A stretch of 64,000 nucleotides of DNA from an uncultured Eubacteriales bacterium. GTDB taxonomy: Bacteria > Bacillota > Clostridia > Christensenellales > CAG-138. Below the pieces are notes generated by a model that did no database searches, was not told the origin of the DNA, and was given only the letters and a program-made list of their open reading frames with translations. Below are positions 7,835-16,630 of this stretch, in pieces (the stretch's first letter is position 1; each line of letters begins with the position of its first letter). Where the stretch lies: NCBI GenBank assembly GCA_900544555.1, contig UQWD01000010.1, forward strand, positions 1 to 64,000, written 5' to 3'. Both the position numbers and the translations under genes were made by a program.

Positions 7835-8740
7835 TTAAACGCCGAAATTGAGTTCCGCCCCTCCCGATACCGTATCGATATTGAGTGAGTTTCCCGAGCC
7901 TTCAAACCAATGATTTTTACCCCTGTCCTCATCATTGATTTTAATACGGCCTGATATGGAACTGAATTCCCCTGAATATGCGGAAGCGGGTTCAGAGGTT
8001 TCAAATTCAACGCTCCCCGATACCTGACCGATGGTAATATCCCCAAGCAGCTTCCCTTTGAGCGAAATACGGCCCGAAACACTGCTGGCCTCAATATCGC
8101 CAACTGCTTCGCCGGTATAAGTAATTGATCCGGATACGGATTCCAGGTTGAGCCTGGCCGCGTTTGCCTGTTCCGCCATTATCGCGCCGGAAACGGTTTC
8201 AATTGTTAAGCTTTTGGCGGTAATCACGTTGATTTTGACGCCGCCGGATACGCTGTTTATGGAAACGGAATCGGCGCTTAAGCTGTTAACGTCAACGCTG
8301 CCGCTTACATTATCACATATGATTTTGTCAATTTGCGCCCCTTCTGGAATCGTTACCTCAATTACACCCGAGTAGTTCACAGCCCATGACGGCCAGTTGT
8401 TTGAATTTTTGGTTTCGCGAATAATCAGCGTTCCATTATTTAGGCTGTACTCAGGCACGTAATAAGTATTCTTAAACTCGTATCGGAAGCGGAACGAGTC
8501 GCCGCGTTTTATGACGATTTCCGCGCGTACGGCGTCCAGGTTGACGGTATGGAACGGTTCGGCGCCTTCACCTGAATCGAACTGATAATTTTCAACTTTA
8601 CCGTTAAGCGCCTGGCTGATATCGCCCGGCCACTGTTTTAACGGGCTGCCGCCCATAATCAGGCCCGCGGTGAGAAGGAGAAGACCTGCGGCCAACAGGC
8701 AAGAGGTAATGATGATTATGCTTTTAGTCGATGTTTTCAT
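7835..8740 (-). CDS. DUF4097 family beta-strand-repeat envelope protein
   Basis: The 301-residue protein has one N-terminal membrane anchor (about residues 7-29). A repetitive domain follows in which short strands end in VSG (DNVSGSVDV, INSVSGGVKI, ETVSGAIMA, ESVSGSITY, SSVSGRISL, GQVSGSVEF). This is the parallel beta architecture of the DUF4097/adhesin-like family. It probably sits outside the membrane. GGAGG precedes the ATG at 8740 and the start overlaps the end of the DUF1700 gene by 17 bp. The gene ends a padR-DUF1700-DUF4097 operon, a recurrent Firmicute envelope-response set whose exact role is unsettled. Confidence 0.9.
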   Translation of the reverse strand: MKTSTKSIIIITSCLLAAGLLLLTAGLIMGGSPLKQWPGDISQALNGKVENYQFDSGEGAEPFHTVNLDAVRAEIVIKRGDSFRFRYEFKNTYYVPEYSLNNGTLIIRETKNSNNWPSWAVNYSGVIEVTIPEGAQIDKIICDNVSGSVDVNSLSADSVSINSVSGGVKINVITAKSLTIETVSGAIMAEQANAARLNLESVSGSITYTGEAVGDIEASSVSGRISLKGKLLGDITIGQVSGSVEFETSEPASAYSGEFSSISGRIKINDEDRGKNHWFEGSGNSLNIDTVSGGAELNFGV

Positions 8741-9380
8741 TGCTATTATCCTCCTTGGAATATAATGGCGGGAGAGGTACGTCCGTGCCGGCGGGACTGT
8801 CAGACCCGGCCCTCTTTTTCAATCTGCGTCCAAATAACCCCGCGATTGCGCGAAAGCCTTTTTTCGTCAGCCAGGTAACGAGCATAACGCAAGCCATGCC
8901 AAGCCCCACGGCGATTAACGCCGCGCCGATCACGATGAATACGTCAGCCGGCGAGTTTAACGCGCCTCGCACAATAGCTAATACGGCTGCGGCTACTCCG
9001 CCCGCCGCGATTGCCACCGCCGCAATCCCCAGCGATACAATAACGGCCGCCAGAGCCACAACGAGCGCGATTACGACAGCGGCGCCGGCAACTGCTAAAG
9101 GCAGCGCGACAGGGGATGCAAAAATAGCGAGTATCACCCACATAACGCTTGAAAAACCGGATTTTGTTGAGGGCTTTTTACCTTCATTTATCGCGCTGCT
9201 GGCCAAAATCATGGACGCTATGCGGCGCGGGCTACCCAGTTCGTTTATGGTGCGCTGCTCGTTTTCAAGGCCCGCATCGTCAAAATACTCGCTGTAATAG
9301 CGCATTATATCTTCCACCTCATCAGCCGGAAGCTTTTTTAAATACTTCCTTAGCTTGGCTAGAAAAACAGTTTTAGTCAT
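8724..9380 (-). CDS. DUF1700 (HAAS-domain) membrane protein
   Basis: Residues 1-60 match the HAAS helical domain of DUF1700 proteins (start MTKTVFLAKLRKYLKKLP, with DIMRYYSEYFDDAG and ELGSPRRIASMIL). A very Ala/Val/Ile-rich region of several membrane helices follows (about residues 80-180), then a basic cytoplasmic tail. The HAAS domain is thought to contact PadR-type partners. It overlaps padR by 8 bp and the DUF4097 gene by 17 bp, showing tight translational coupling. Confidence 0.9.
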   Translation of the reverse strand: MTKTVFLAKLRKYLKKLPADEVEDIMRYYSEYFDDAGLENEQRTINELGSPRRIASMILASSAINEGKKPSTKSGFSSVMWVILAIFASPVALPLAVAGAAVVIALVVALAAVIVSLGIAAVAIAAGGVAAAVLAIVRGALNSPADVFIVIGAALIAVGLGMACVMLVTWLTKKGFRAIAGLFGRRLKKRAGSDSPAGTDVPLPPLYSKEDNSNENID

Positions 9381-9696
9381 TTTCCTTCACTCCCTTTAAC
9401 AGTAAATTATCCAAGTTGTTTTTGTACTCCTGCCACTGCCGGCGAAAAAGCTCCAACTGCGCCCGGCCTGATTCGGTAATGGAATAATACCGGCGATTCC
9501 TGCCTTGAAAGGGCTTATCATAGGTGAGAAGGTAATTTCCCTGCTCAAGTCTCCTTAAAACCGGGTAAAGCGTGGATTCGGATAAACTTAGGACGCTTTT
9601 AATGCTTTGCGTAAGAAAATACCCGTATGCGTCGCCTTCGGACAATATAGAAAGCACGCACGCATCCAATAATGACGCGCCTACCGTAAAGGCCAT
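9373..9696 (-). CDS. PadR-family transcriptional regulator
   Basis: The 107-residue protein is a PadR winged helix: LLDACVLSILSEGDAYGYFL, then SESTLYPVLRRLEQGNYL and the wing GRNRRYYSITESGRAQL. A C-terminal helix for dimerisation follows. GGAGG lies 8 nt before the ATG at 9696; the frame extends upstream to 9768 but without a suitable site. It is the first gene of the padR-DUF1700-DUF4097 operon and probably represses its own AT-rich promoter. Confidence 0.93.
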   Translation of the reverse strand: MAFTVGASLLDACVLSILSEGDAYGYFLTQSIKSVLSLSESTLYPVLRRLEQGNYLLTYDKPFQGRNRRYYSITESGRAQLELFRRQWQEYKNNLDNLLLKGVKEND

Positions 9697-9739
9697 AATA
9701 CACACCTCCATTTCGCTATAATATAGTCCGAATAAAAAT

Positions 9740-9768
9740 ATTATATGGCGTATAATATTATTTTGCAA
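9740..9768 (-). promoter_or_regulatory. Sigma-A-type promoter of the padR operon
   Basis: On the minus strand TTGCAA (9763-9768) and TATAAT (9740-9745) are separated by exactly 17 bp. The spacer contains the dyad ATAATATTAT, and a similar TATATTATAG lies just downstream, both candidate PadR operators. Confidence 0.75.
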
Positions 9769-10001
9769 GTATGTGCAGAGAATATATAATTAATATCATG
9801 CGTTTTATTAAAAACGTACTTGTCATAATAAACTGCCTATCCACAACTTACAACTTCCAGCGGCAAATGCGATTAATATGTTAGCCTAAGCTATAATACG
9901 CTTGCGTTTTCAGGCCGTGGATTATAATATGATAAAAACGCCTGTAAGCATCAGGCATTGGGATTCACGCCGCCGTTATCGGCCGGCAGGGAGGAGGGCG
10001 C

Positions 10002-10697
10002 TTGTCAATTCTTTGTTTGGGGGACAGTTTGACATATGGGAGTTACGGGTATTCATACATCCCTTTCCTTGGTGGGAACATCAATGTTTATAACAGAGGC
10101 GTAAATGGCGATACGATTGCCGGAGCGTTTAAGCGCGCGAAAAGATATGTTGCGGATAAGCGTTATCAAGATGCGGATACGTATATCGTTTCCATCGGCA
10201 CAAACGACTGCCTCCTTCCATTTTTAAGTGGACTTTCACCGTTGTGGGCAACGCAGATGAAGCTACGGTTTATATGGCAGAAATGCTGCTTAAGCCAAGC
10301 GCAGTTCGCGCAGGCATATGAAGATCTCATAGACCTTTTAATCCAAAATGGGAAGCGCGTGATAGTTATTGGGCTTCCATATATGCAGATAAAGGGGTTC
10401 CCAACATGCGAGCTGATACTTCGGAATCAGCTGATTGAGAAATTGGCAAAACGAAAAAGCTTAAACTATGTGGACGCGAGGCAGATTCAATGCGGGATAG
10501 CCGGGAGCTGTCAAAATGTTCATTCATGGGGGTGCTGCGGGCTGGCGCGTGTTTTTGACGGGGCGCTCATGCATTTGCTTCCGGGAACGAAGGACTGGCT
10601 CTCTCAAAAACGGAACTTGTCGCTGACGGTGGACGGCTGCCATTATAATTCAGCCTCAGCTAAGGCGATAGGGGAGGCGGTGCGCGTCCACCTATAA
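10002..10697 (+). CDS. SGNH/GDSL-family hydrolase
   Basis: The 231-residue protein has the GDSL block I near the N-terminus (CLGDSLTYGSYG, nucleophile Ser), block II Gly in NRGVNGDT, block III GTND (SIGTNDCLLP) and block V with the catalytic Asp and His (DGCHYN). It is therefore an esterase or lipase-like hydrolase; the substrate is unknown. There is no signal peptide, so it is cytoplasmic as read. The start is a TTG at 10002, preceded by GGGAGGAGGG. It stands alone between divergent and convergent neighbours. Confidence 0.88.
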   Translation: MSILCLGDSLTYGSYGYSYIPFLGGNINVYNRGVNGDTIAGAFKRAKRYVADKRYQDADTYIVSIGTNDCLLPFLSGLSPLWATQMKLRFIWQKCCLSQAQFAQAYEDLIDLLIQNGKRVIVIGLPYMQIKGFPTCELILRNQLIEKLAKRKSLNYVDARQIQCGIAGSCQNVHSWGCCGLARVFDGALMHLLPGTKDWLSQKRNLSLTVDGCHYNSASAKAIGEAVRVHL

Positions 10698-11044
10698 AAT
10701 GGGCCGGAAACTTCCTGAGCTACTACGCTTAATTGTTATTTTTTCGCTCTGAACTCTTGTGCTGAGAGATAAATAACACTATTAAATGGACTTATCATAA
10801 CCGCGTAATTTAAGGCCTACGCTAGAGTTGCGTACCGCGGGCCGCGTTTTGGAAGCACATTAGGATCAGCGGCTTAATAAGTGGGCGCTTTTTGCGCCGC
10901 ATGCGCAAATCATCCCATGCAGCAACGAAAATTTGCGAAACACATTAATATTTTCGGGCAGGCATTGAACCGCCTGCCCGTTAACCCAGCAAAAACAACT
11001 CATTTGTATATAACCGAAATACGGCGTGAGGGATCAAGGAGCGG
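10698..11044. other. Intergenic region, one hairpin only
   Basis: No coding region, RNA or repeat is recognised. It ends with the hairpin at 10955-10980 behind the kbl gene. Confidence 0.5.
10955..10980 (-). terminator. Hairpin downstream of kbl
   Basis: CGGGCAGGC and GCCTGCCCG pair perfectly around an 8-nt loop, 65 bp after the kbl stop. No strong U-tract follows on the minus strand, so it may be a weak terminator or an mRNA 3' stabiliser. Confidence 0.45.
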
Positions 11045-12235
11045 TTAAATACCCATTTCTTCCTTAACCTCTTTAAAACAACGAACCGCAAAGTCCAAAT
11101 CCTCGCGGCTGTGTCCCGCGGAAACCTGCGTGCGAATGCGCGCTTTTCCTTGAGGGACAACGGGATAGAAGAACCCCACAACATAAACGCCCTTTTCAAG
11201 CATGCGTCTGGAAAATTCCTGAGCGATTTTCGCGTCGTATACCATTACGGGTACGATGGGGTGCGTGCTTTGGGGGACGTCAAAGCCTAGCTTTGAGAGT
11301 TCGCTGCGGAAATAGGCGGTATTTTCATGCACCTTATCGCGCAGGGCGGTGGACTCGCTGAGCATATCGAATACTTTTATGGAGGCGGCGCAAATCGCAG
11401 GTGCCAGCGTGTTGGAGAAAAGGTATGGACGCGAACGCTGCCTAAGCAGATCGATAATTTCCTGGCGCGCGCTTGTATAGCCGCCGCTTGCACCTCCAAG
11501 CGCCTTTCCGAGCGTGCCCGTGATGATATCCACGCGGCCCATCACGCCGCAGTGCTCATGCGTGCCTTTGCCGTGCTCGCCCATAAAGCCCACGGCATGG
11601 CTGTCGTCAACCATCACCAGCGCGCCGTACTCCTCAGCCAAATCGCAGATGCTTTCAAGATTAGCGATAAAGCCGTCCATCGAGAAAACGCCGTCGGTAG
11701 CTATTAGCTTAATGCGGCAATCCTTGGCGGCTTCAAGCTGCTGCCTGAGATCCGCCATGTTATTATTTTTATACCGGAAGCGTTTCGCCTTACACAGACG
11801 CACGCCGTCGATGATGCTCGCGTGGTTCAATTCGTCAGAAATCACCGCGTCTTGAGGGCCTAACAGCGTTTCAAACAAACCGCCGTTCGCGTCAAAGCAG
11901 GAGGTATACAGTATTGTATCATCCATACCCAGAAAATCGGATATTTTGCGCTCAAGCCGTTTATGGATCTCCTGCGTTCCGCAGATAAAACGCACGGATG
12001 AGAGTCCAAAGCCCCATTCATCATAACTGTTTTTAGCCGCCTCGATGAGCGCGGGATGGTTAGACAGCCCGAGATAGTTGTTGGCGCACATGTTGAGCAC
12101 GCCCCTTGTCATTGTCGTGTCTATACGCGCCTTCTGGGGAGTGGTTATAATGCGCTCGTCCTTATACGTCCCCGCCTCGCGAATGGAATCTAGCTCTTCT
12201 TCAAAGATTTTTATCGCTTCTTTTTCTTTAAACAT
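11045..12235 (-). CDS. kbl: Glycine C-acetyltransferase (2-amino-3-ketobutyrate CoA ligase)
   Basis: Kbl is a PLP enzyme that cleaves 2-amino-3-oxobutyrate with CoA into glycine and acetyl-CoA. The 396-residue protein has the alpha-oxoamine synthase fold, with NNYLGLSNHP near residue 50, the Asp/His pair in MVDDSHAVGFMG and the PLP lysine in TLGKALGGASGG. AAGGAGG lies 8 nt before the ATG at 12235, whereas the longer frame to 12289 would run into the tdh gene. It follows tdh by 13 bp, so the two enzymes are made together and complete threonine degradation. Confidence 0.96.
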   Translation of the reverse strand: MFKEKEAIKIFEEELDSIREAGTYKDERIITTPQKARIDTTMTRGVLNMCANNYLGLSNHPALIEAAKNSYDEWGFGLSSVRFICGTQEIHKRLERKISDFLGMDDTILYTSCFDANGGLFETLLGPQDAVISDELNHASIIDGVRLCKAKRFRYKNNNMADLRQQLEAAKDCRIKLIATDGVFSMDGFIANLESICDLAEEYGALVMVDDSHAVGFMGEHGKGTHEHCGVMGRVDIITGTLGKALGGASGGYTSARQEIIDLLRQRSRPYLFSNTLAPAICAASIKVFDMLSESTALRDKVHENTAYFRSELSKLGFDVPQSTHPIVPVMVYDAKIAQEFSRRMLEKGVYVVGFFYPVVPQGKARIRTQVSAGHSREDLDFAVRCFKEVKEEMGI

Positions 12236-12248
12236 ATTTAGAACCTCC

Positions 12249-13289
12249 TTATTGCTTGGTCCAATCCAGAACAACCTTGCCGGATTCACCGCTCATCATG
12301 GCGGCAAAGCCTTTTTCAAACTCTGTATAATGGAAACGGTGCGTCACCAGCTTAGATAGGTCAAGCCCGGCTTCAATCATGGCGGTCATCCGATACCAGG
12401 TTTCAAACATCTTGCGTCCGTAAATGCCCTGAAGCGTAAGCCCTTTAAATATCACATCGTTCCAGTCGATGACGGTGCCGGGCCCGGCTATGCCTAAAAG
12501 CGCGGCCTTGCCCCCGTTGCGCATGGACTTGAGCAGCTGGTTCAGCGCGGCGCCCACGCCGCTCATCTCCAGGCCCACGTCAAAGCCCTCGGTTATGCGC
12601 TGTTCGGCCATGACGTCTTCAAGCTTCTGGCGACTGAGGTTGACTGTTGCCGTCGCGCCCATTTCCAGCGCAAGATTTAAGCGGTATTCGTTCATATCCG
12701 TGACGACAACCCGGCGCGCTCCGTTATGCCGGCATATTCCGGCGGCCATTATGCCGATTGGCCCGGCGCCGGTGATGAGCACATCCTCTCCCACTACGTC
12801 GAACATGGTCGCGGTATGCGTCGCGTTGCCGTACGCGTCAAAGAAGGAAACGATATCCTCGGGTATATCCTCGCTTATCGGGATTACGTTCGCGGCTGGG
12901 ATGCACAGATATTGCGCGAACGCGCCGTCCCGGTTTACGCCGACGCCTATGGTATGCTTGCACCAGTGCCCGTTTCCGGCGCGGCAGTTGCGGCAATGCC
13001 CGCATACGATATGCCCCTCTCCGGATACCCTCTGGCCTACGCTGTATCCCGTTACGCCCTGCCCCAGCGCGGCTATCTCGCCAACGTACTCATGGCCTAT
13101 CGTCATAGGCGGGCGTATATTTTGCTCGCTCCATGAATCCCAACGGTAAATGTGTACGTCCGTACCACAAATGGCGGTTTTGTGAATCTTAATTAAAACC
13201 TCGCCGATACCAGGCTCGGGTACAGGAACCTGCCTCAACTCCAGCCCCGGCCCCTTAATGGGCTTGACAAGCGCATCCATATACTGCAT
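12249..13289 (-). CDS. tdh: L-threonine 3-dehydrogenase
   Basis: This zinc-dependent medium-chain dehydrogenase oxidises L-threonine with NAD+ to 2-amino-3-ketobutyrate. Visible landmarks are the catalytic-zinc region KTAICGTDVHIYRWDSW, GHEYVGEI, the structural-zinc cysteines in CGHCRNCRAGNGHWC and the Rossmann motif ITGAGPIGIMAAG. Length (346) and the Asp/Trp-rich region after the first Cys match Tdh rather than general alcohol dehydrogenases. GGAG lies about 10 nt before the ATG at 13289. It is the first gene of tdh-kbl. Confidence 0.95.
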   Translation of the reverse strand: MQYMDALVKPIKGPGLELRQVPVPEPGIGEVLIKIHKTAICGTDVHIYRWDSWSEQNIRPPMTIGHEYVGEIAALGQGVTGYSVGQRVSGEGHIVCGHCRNCRAGNGHWCKHTIGVGVNRDGAFAQYLCIPAANVIPISEDIPEDIVSFFDAYGNATHTATMFDVVGEDVLITGAGPIGIMAAGICRHNGARRVVVTDMNEYRLNLALEMGATATVNLSRQKLEDVMAEQRITEGFDVGLEMSGVGAALNQLLKSMRNGGKAALLGIAGPGTVIDWNDVIFKGLTLQGIYGRKMFETWYRMTAMIEAGLDLSKLVTHRFHYTEFEKGFAAMMSGESGKVVLDWTKQ

Positions 13290-13391
13290 GGAACTTACTC
13301 TCCTTTATACAGAAAATCAATATGGTAATACCCATTAATTATACTTCCTCAGCTTGTCATTTCCAACCGCCGCATACAAAAAAATTGTATA

Positions 13392-13532
13392 TTAATTGGT
13401 TAATATATGGGCCCCGCCGCCGCTGTACAGCAGAGCGAAGAGGATCACGAACACGGCGATTACCGTGAGTACAATCGGGTAGAACCACAGCATGGATATG
13501 CGGCGGTAAAACGGCGTTTTCATTTTCTTCAT
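13392..13532 (-). CDS. 46-residue single-pass membrane protein of unknown function
   Basis: The frame starts at ATG 13532 with ATAGGAGG well spaced upstream and stops at TAA 13392-13394. The peptide has a basic N-terminus (MKKMKTPFYRRI), one strong membrane helix (about residues 15-36, LWFYPIVLTVIAVFVILFA) and a short Gly-rich outside tail. The orientation predicts N-in. It lies about 100 bp upstream of tdh in the same direction and may share its transcript. The quality of the ribosome site and the clean helix argue that it is real, but I know no family. Confidence 0.6.
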   Translation of the reverse strand: MKKMKTPFYRRISMLWFYPIVLTVIAVFVILFALLYSGGGAHILTN

Positions 13533-13687
13533 TGGTAAAACCTCCTATAAGGTAATTGTGAACAGAATGGCAACTCTATTATAACACGCTTGATTAGGAA
13601 AATCGTTCACAATATAATAAATTTTACAAGCGGCGGATGGGTCAGTCGCCCTGAACATGAAGCCGGATAATGAATGTGAGGTGCGTT

Positions 13688-14566
13688 ATGGAAAAGTATG
13701 CGTATGCGATAACGACGGATTCCACTGTTGATCTGGGCTTAGAGCGGATGAAAGAGCTCGGCGTGCCTTTTGTGCATTTGTATTATACGCATAATGGTAC
13801 GGAATATCAGGATGATATGTCCGAAAAATCCGCCAAGTTTATTTACGACAGTATGCGGGCGGGTACGAATATAACTACCTCGCAGGCTGTAAGCGAAGAA
13901 TTTATTCAAATATGGTCCCCCATCCTTGAAGGGGGGCGGGATATTGTGTACGTTGGGTTCTCAAGCGGGCTTTCCGGCACGGTGAACAGCGCTACTATCG
14001 CCATGCGCGAGCTGATGGACAGGTACCCCGACAGGCGAATCTATATCGTTGACTCGCTATGCGCGTCGGGCGGGGAAGGGATGCTGCTGCTCAACGCGTT
14101 AAGAATGCGTGAAGAGGGGCTTGCCGCAAAGGAGTGCGCCAATAAGCTTGAGGAGCTTAAGCTGTATATCAATCACTGGTTTACCGTCGGGGAGCTGGCG
14201 TATCTCAAGCGGGGCGGGCGCGTTTCAAACGTCGCGGCGTTTGTCGCTGATATACTCAATATTAAGCCGGTTCTCAATATGGATTGCTTTGGGCATCTGA
14301 TACCGCGTGAAAAGGTTAAAGGGCGTAAGTCTTCCATTAAGCGTATGTTTCAGCATATGGACGATGAGATTGATATTGAGCGTACAAGGTTTGTTCATAT
14401 AACCCATTCGGATTGCATGGACGACGCGCTTTACCTTAAATCCATGATATTGGAGCGTTTTCCCAAGATGCCCGTTAATATTTCGACCGTCGGGGCGGTA
14501 ATCGGCGCCCATAGCGGCCCGGGTACGCTGGCGCTGTTTTTTATTGGGAATAAACGCACCACATAA
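13688..14566 (+). CDS. DegV family fatty-acid-binding protein
   Basis: DegV proteins bind fatty acids and, in Gram-positive bacteria, act as FakB subunits that present fatty acid to the kinase FakA. The start AITTDSTVDLG, the TSQ motif (NITTSQAVSEEF), the Ser-rich GFSSGLSGTVNSA segment and the C-terminal GAVIGAHSGPGTLALFFIG are diagnostic. GAGGTG is 5 nt before the ATG at 13688; the frame upstream to 13670 is not needed. No fakA is nearby. Confidence 0.94.
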   Translation: MEKYAYAITTDSTVDLGLERMKELGVPFVHLYYTHNGTEYQDDMSEKSAKFIYDSMRAGTNITTSQAVSEEFIQIWSPILEGGRDIVYVGFSSGLSGTVNSATIAMRELMDRYPDRRIYIVDSLCASGGEGMLLLNALRMREEGLAAKECANKLEELKLYINHWFTVGELAYLKRGGRVSNVAAFVADILNIKPVLNMDCFGHLIPREKVKGRKSSIKRMFQHMDDEIDIERTRFVHITHSDCMDDALYLKSMILERFPKMPVNISTVGAVIGAHSGPGTLALFFIGNKRTT

Positions 14567-14896
14567 TCGGTTTTTCCATTAAAATGCTCGCTATCCTGCG
14601 TGGTGCGCAGGGGATTATTGAATAAAAAAGGCTTGTCAGCGCTTGAAGTCCCAAAATCCGACGGGCCTTTAAAAACTGAAAATTGCCTGCCTATTGTTTA
14701 TATTTCCCCGCGTTCGTTTAGCCGCAATTATGACGGCTTCAAAGCTGCCAGCGCTTAAAGGGTTGTCCCCCCGATCCAGAGCGGTTTATGCGCAGGCATG
14801 AAGGCTACATAAAAAGTAACTTGAGTTTCTTGCAGGGTATTTCGCTCGGAGCTTTCCATAACGTTTGGTTCCGAGCAATGAAAGGGGTATTTTATA
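14567..14896. other. Intergenic region, nothing firm
   Basis: A small hairpin CCTGCG/CGCAGG follows degV at about 14595 without a U-tract. No gene, RNA or repeat is recognised otherwise. Confidence 0.45.
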
Positions 14897-15574
14897 ATGA
14901 AAGGGAATTATTACGCGCAAAATCTAAACGCGCAAAAGCTCTTTCAGGTTTATCAAACAGGATATCCAAGAGTAAAGCAGTATTTGGAGGCGGAGATAAC
15001 TTTCGTTAAAAACCATTTGAAGGGCACTGAGCGTATTTTAGAACTCGGGGCGGGATACGGGCGAATAATAAAGGAGCTGGCGCCATACTGTGAGTCGATA
15101 GTCGGCATTGATATTTCAAATGATAACGTTGAGTTTGGCAAAGCGTATTTGAACGGCGTGCCAAACGCACGTTTAATAGTTATGAACGCGCATCAACTGA
15201 GTTTTCAGGAGCGTTTTGATATTATACTATGTTTGCAGAACGGATTATCCTCAATGAAGATAGAGCCGGTTGAATACATGAATAGGATGATGGGCTTAAT
15301 CGCAAAAGGCGGGAAAGCGTTTATCAGCGGTTACAGCCCCGAGTTTTGGGAACATCGCGTAGCGTGGTTTAAGGAACAGGCGGAAAAAGGCCTGCTGGGC
15401 GAAATAGACATGGACAAAACGAAGGATGGGGTTATTGTTTGTAAAGATGGTTTTCGATCAGCGACGTTCTCTCATGAAGAGATGGACGCGGTTGGGAGAA
15501 AGTCCGGCTATGAATATGAGGTAACACAGGTCGATGGGTCGAGTATATTTTTGGTGATATCTAAATCCTTATAA
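14897..15574 (+). CDS. Class I SAM-dependent methyltransferase
   Basis: The 225-residue protein has motif I ILELGAGYGRIIKELAP at about residue 45, the acidic end of strand 2 in IVGIDISNDNVEF, and NAHQLSFQERFDIILCLQ further on. This is the typical SAM-binding fold of small-molecule or general methyltransferases. AAAGGGG lies 9 nt upstream of the ATG. There are no operon partners, so the substrate is not inferable. Confidence 0.88.
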   Translation: MKGNYYAQNLNAQKLFQVYQTGYPRVKQYLEAEITFVKNHLKGTERILELGAGYGRIIKELAPYCESIVGIDISNDNVEFGKAYLNGVPNARLIVMNAHQLSFQERFDIILCLQNGLSSMKIEPVEYMNRMMGLIAKGGKAFISGYSPEFWEHRVAWFKEQAEKGLLGEIDMDKTKDGVIVCKDGFRSATFSHEEMDAVGRKSGYEYEVTQVDGSSIFLVISKSL

Positions 15575-15991
15575 AAGCTCAATAACGCGCCGAAATAACG
15601 CGGATTGCACGCGAATGCCATAATCTGTTTAACATATTCCTGATAACAGCTACCGGTTAGGCCGGTTAAAAGACCATGCCGGCGTCTGTTATATTGAAAA
15701 GCAAATGATACAAAGCAGTTAAAATTAGGATAGCGTCATAAAGTACAAACCGGATTGCGCGTCCTTCTCAAGGACGGATAAAAAGCCTGTTGTTATAATC
15801 AGTCAAATTGCCTGATGAAATTCAAGGAGGCTTCCTGTAATGCGCTATAGAACTAAGTTAGTGAATTTAATTTAAAGTCTCCCATTATCAGATATAACGC
15901 TTTTAAGGGAACTAACAAAAAAGCGGTTCGCCCTATTAAAAGTTTTAGGCCGGCAAACCGCCCTTAATTTATCCTCTTATCACCATGGGTA
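15575..15991. other. Intergenic region with ABC-operon terminator
   Basis: No gene is supported. The only clear signal is the minus-strand terminator at 15916-15961. Confidence 0.5.
15916..15961 (-). terminator. Rho-independent terminator of the ABC export operon
   Basis: On the minus strand GCGGTTTGCC and GGCGAACCGC pair (15952-15961 with 15923-15932), followed by an uninterrupted T-tract (15916-15922). It lies 30 bp after the last gene of the operon. Confidence 0.8.
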
Positions 15992-16630
15992 TCATGGGCG
16001 GATCAGAACCTGCCCGACCCCCCAGCCAAAAACGCCGATGCCCAACGCATTTAAAGTAATGCTGGTAAGCTGTTCGGGATAAGGCATTGCTCCGCTCATT
16101 ACGAAAATCCAGTTGAACAAAGCATATTCACGGCCTAGGGTGATTTGAATCCCGATAAACCCAATTAAAACAATTAAGCCGATACTCACTTTTTTACCGG
16201 AGGTAACGCCAAGGAACGACACCGCCATCACAGCGAAGCTTTGAGCCAAGGTCAGTACAAACAGCTGGCCGAACGCAATATCCATCATCACGGAAACCGC
16301 ACCGCATACAACGGCAATTAAAACCGCGAACAGGATAAAGAAACGCAGCTGGCGTATCAGGCCCCAGTACAGATAAGAGCGGGGGTATGTGAAATTCAGC
16401 TCCCCGCCTTCCGTATCGAGCAGCCCCTGCATCAGCATCATCGCCCCATACCCGCCTAAAAACGGGATGAGCGTTTCAAGCAGCGAAAGCGTAATCAAAT
16501 TGTTCTGCTCCAAATTGCTTTGAACAATATAGGTCATTATAAGGAATAAACCCGCAGCCAACGGTATCATACGTATGTTGATTCCAGGCTCCTTCAGGTC
16601 AAAGCGCAGCTCTCTGAAAAATCGCCTCAT
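15992..16630 (-). CDS. ABC-2-like permease subunit, unknown substrate
   Basis: A 212-residue integral membrane protein with six hydrophobic segments and no enzymatic motif. Its ATG overlaps the stop of the ABC ATPase gene (ATGA), so it is translated with it. From position it is a permease half of the exporter formed with the 288-residue ATPase and the 730-residue membrane protein. Confidence 0.75.
   Translation of the reverse strand: MRRFFRELRFDLKEPGINIRMIPLAAGLFLIMTYIVQSNLEQNNLITLSLLETLIPFLGGYGAMMLMQGLLDTEGGELNFTYPRSYLYWGLIRQLRFFILFAVLIAVVCGAVSVMMDIAFGQLFVLTLAQSFAVMAVSFLGVTSGKKVSIGLIVLIGFIGIQITLGREYALFNWIFVMSGAMPYPEQLTSITLNALGIGVFGWGVGQVLIRP

Noticed and set aside
8731..9297. Antisense ORF of 188 codons opposite the DUF1700 gene
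   Set aside because: It has low-complexity Ala/Thr composition mirroring the Ala/Val-rich helices of the real gene, without a ribosome site.
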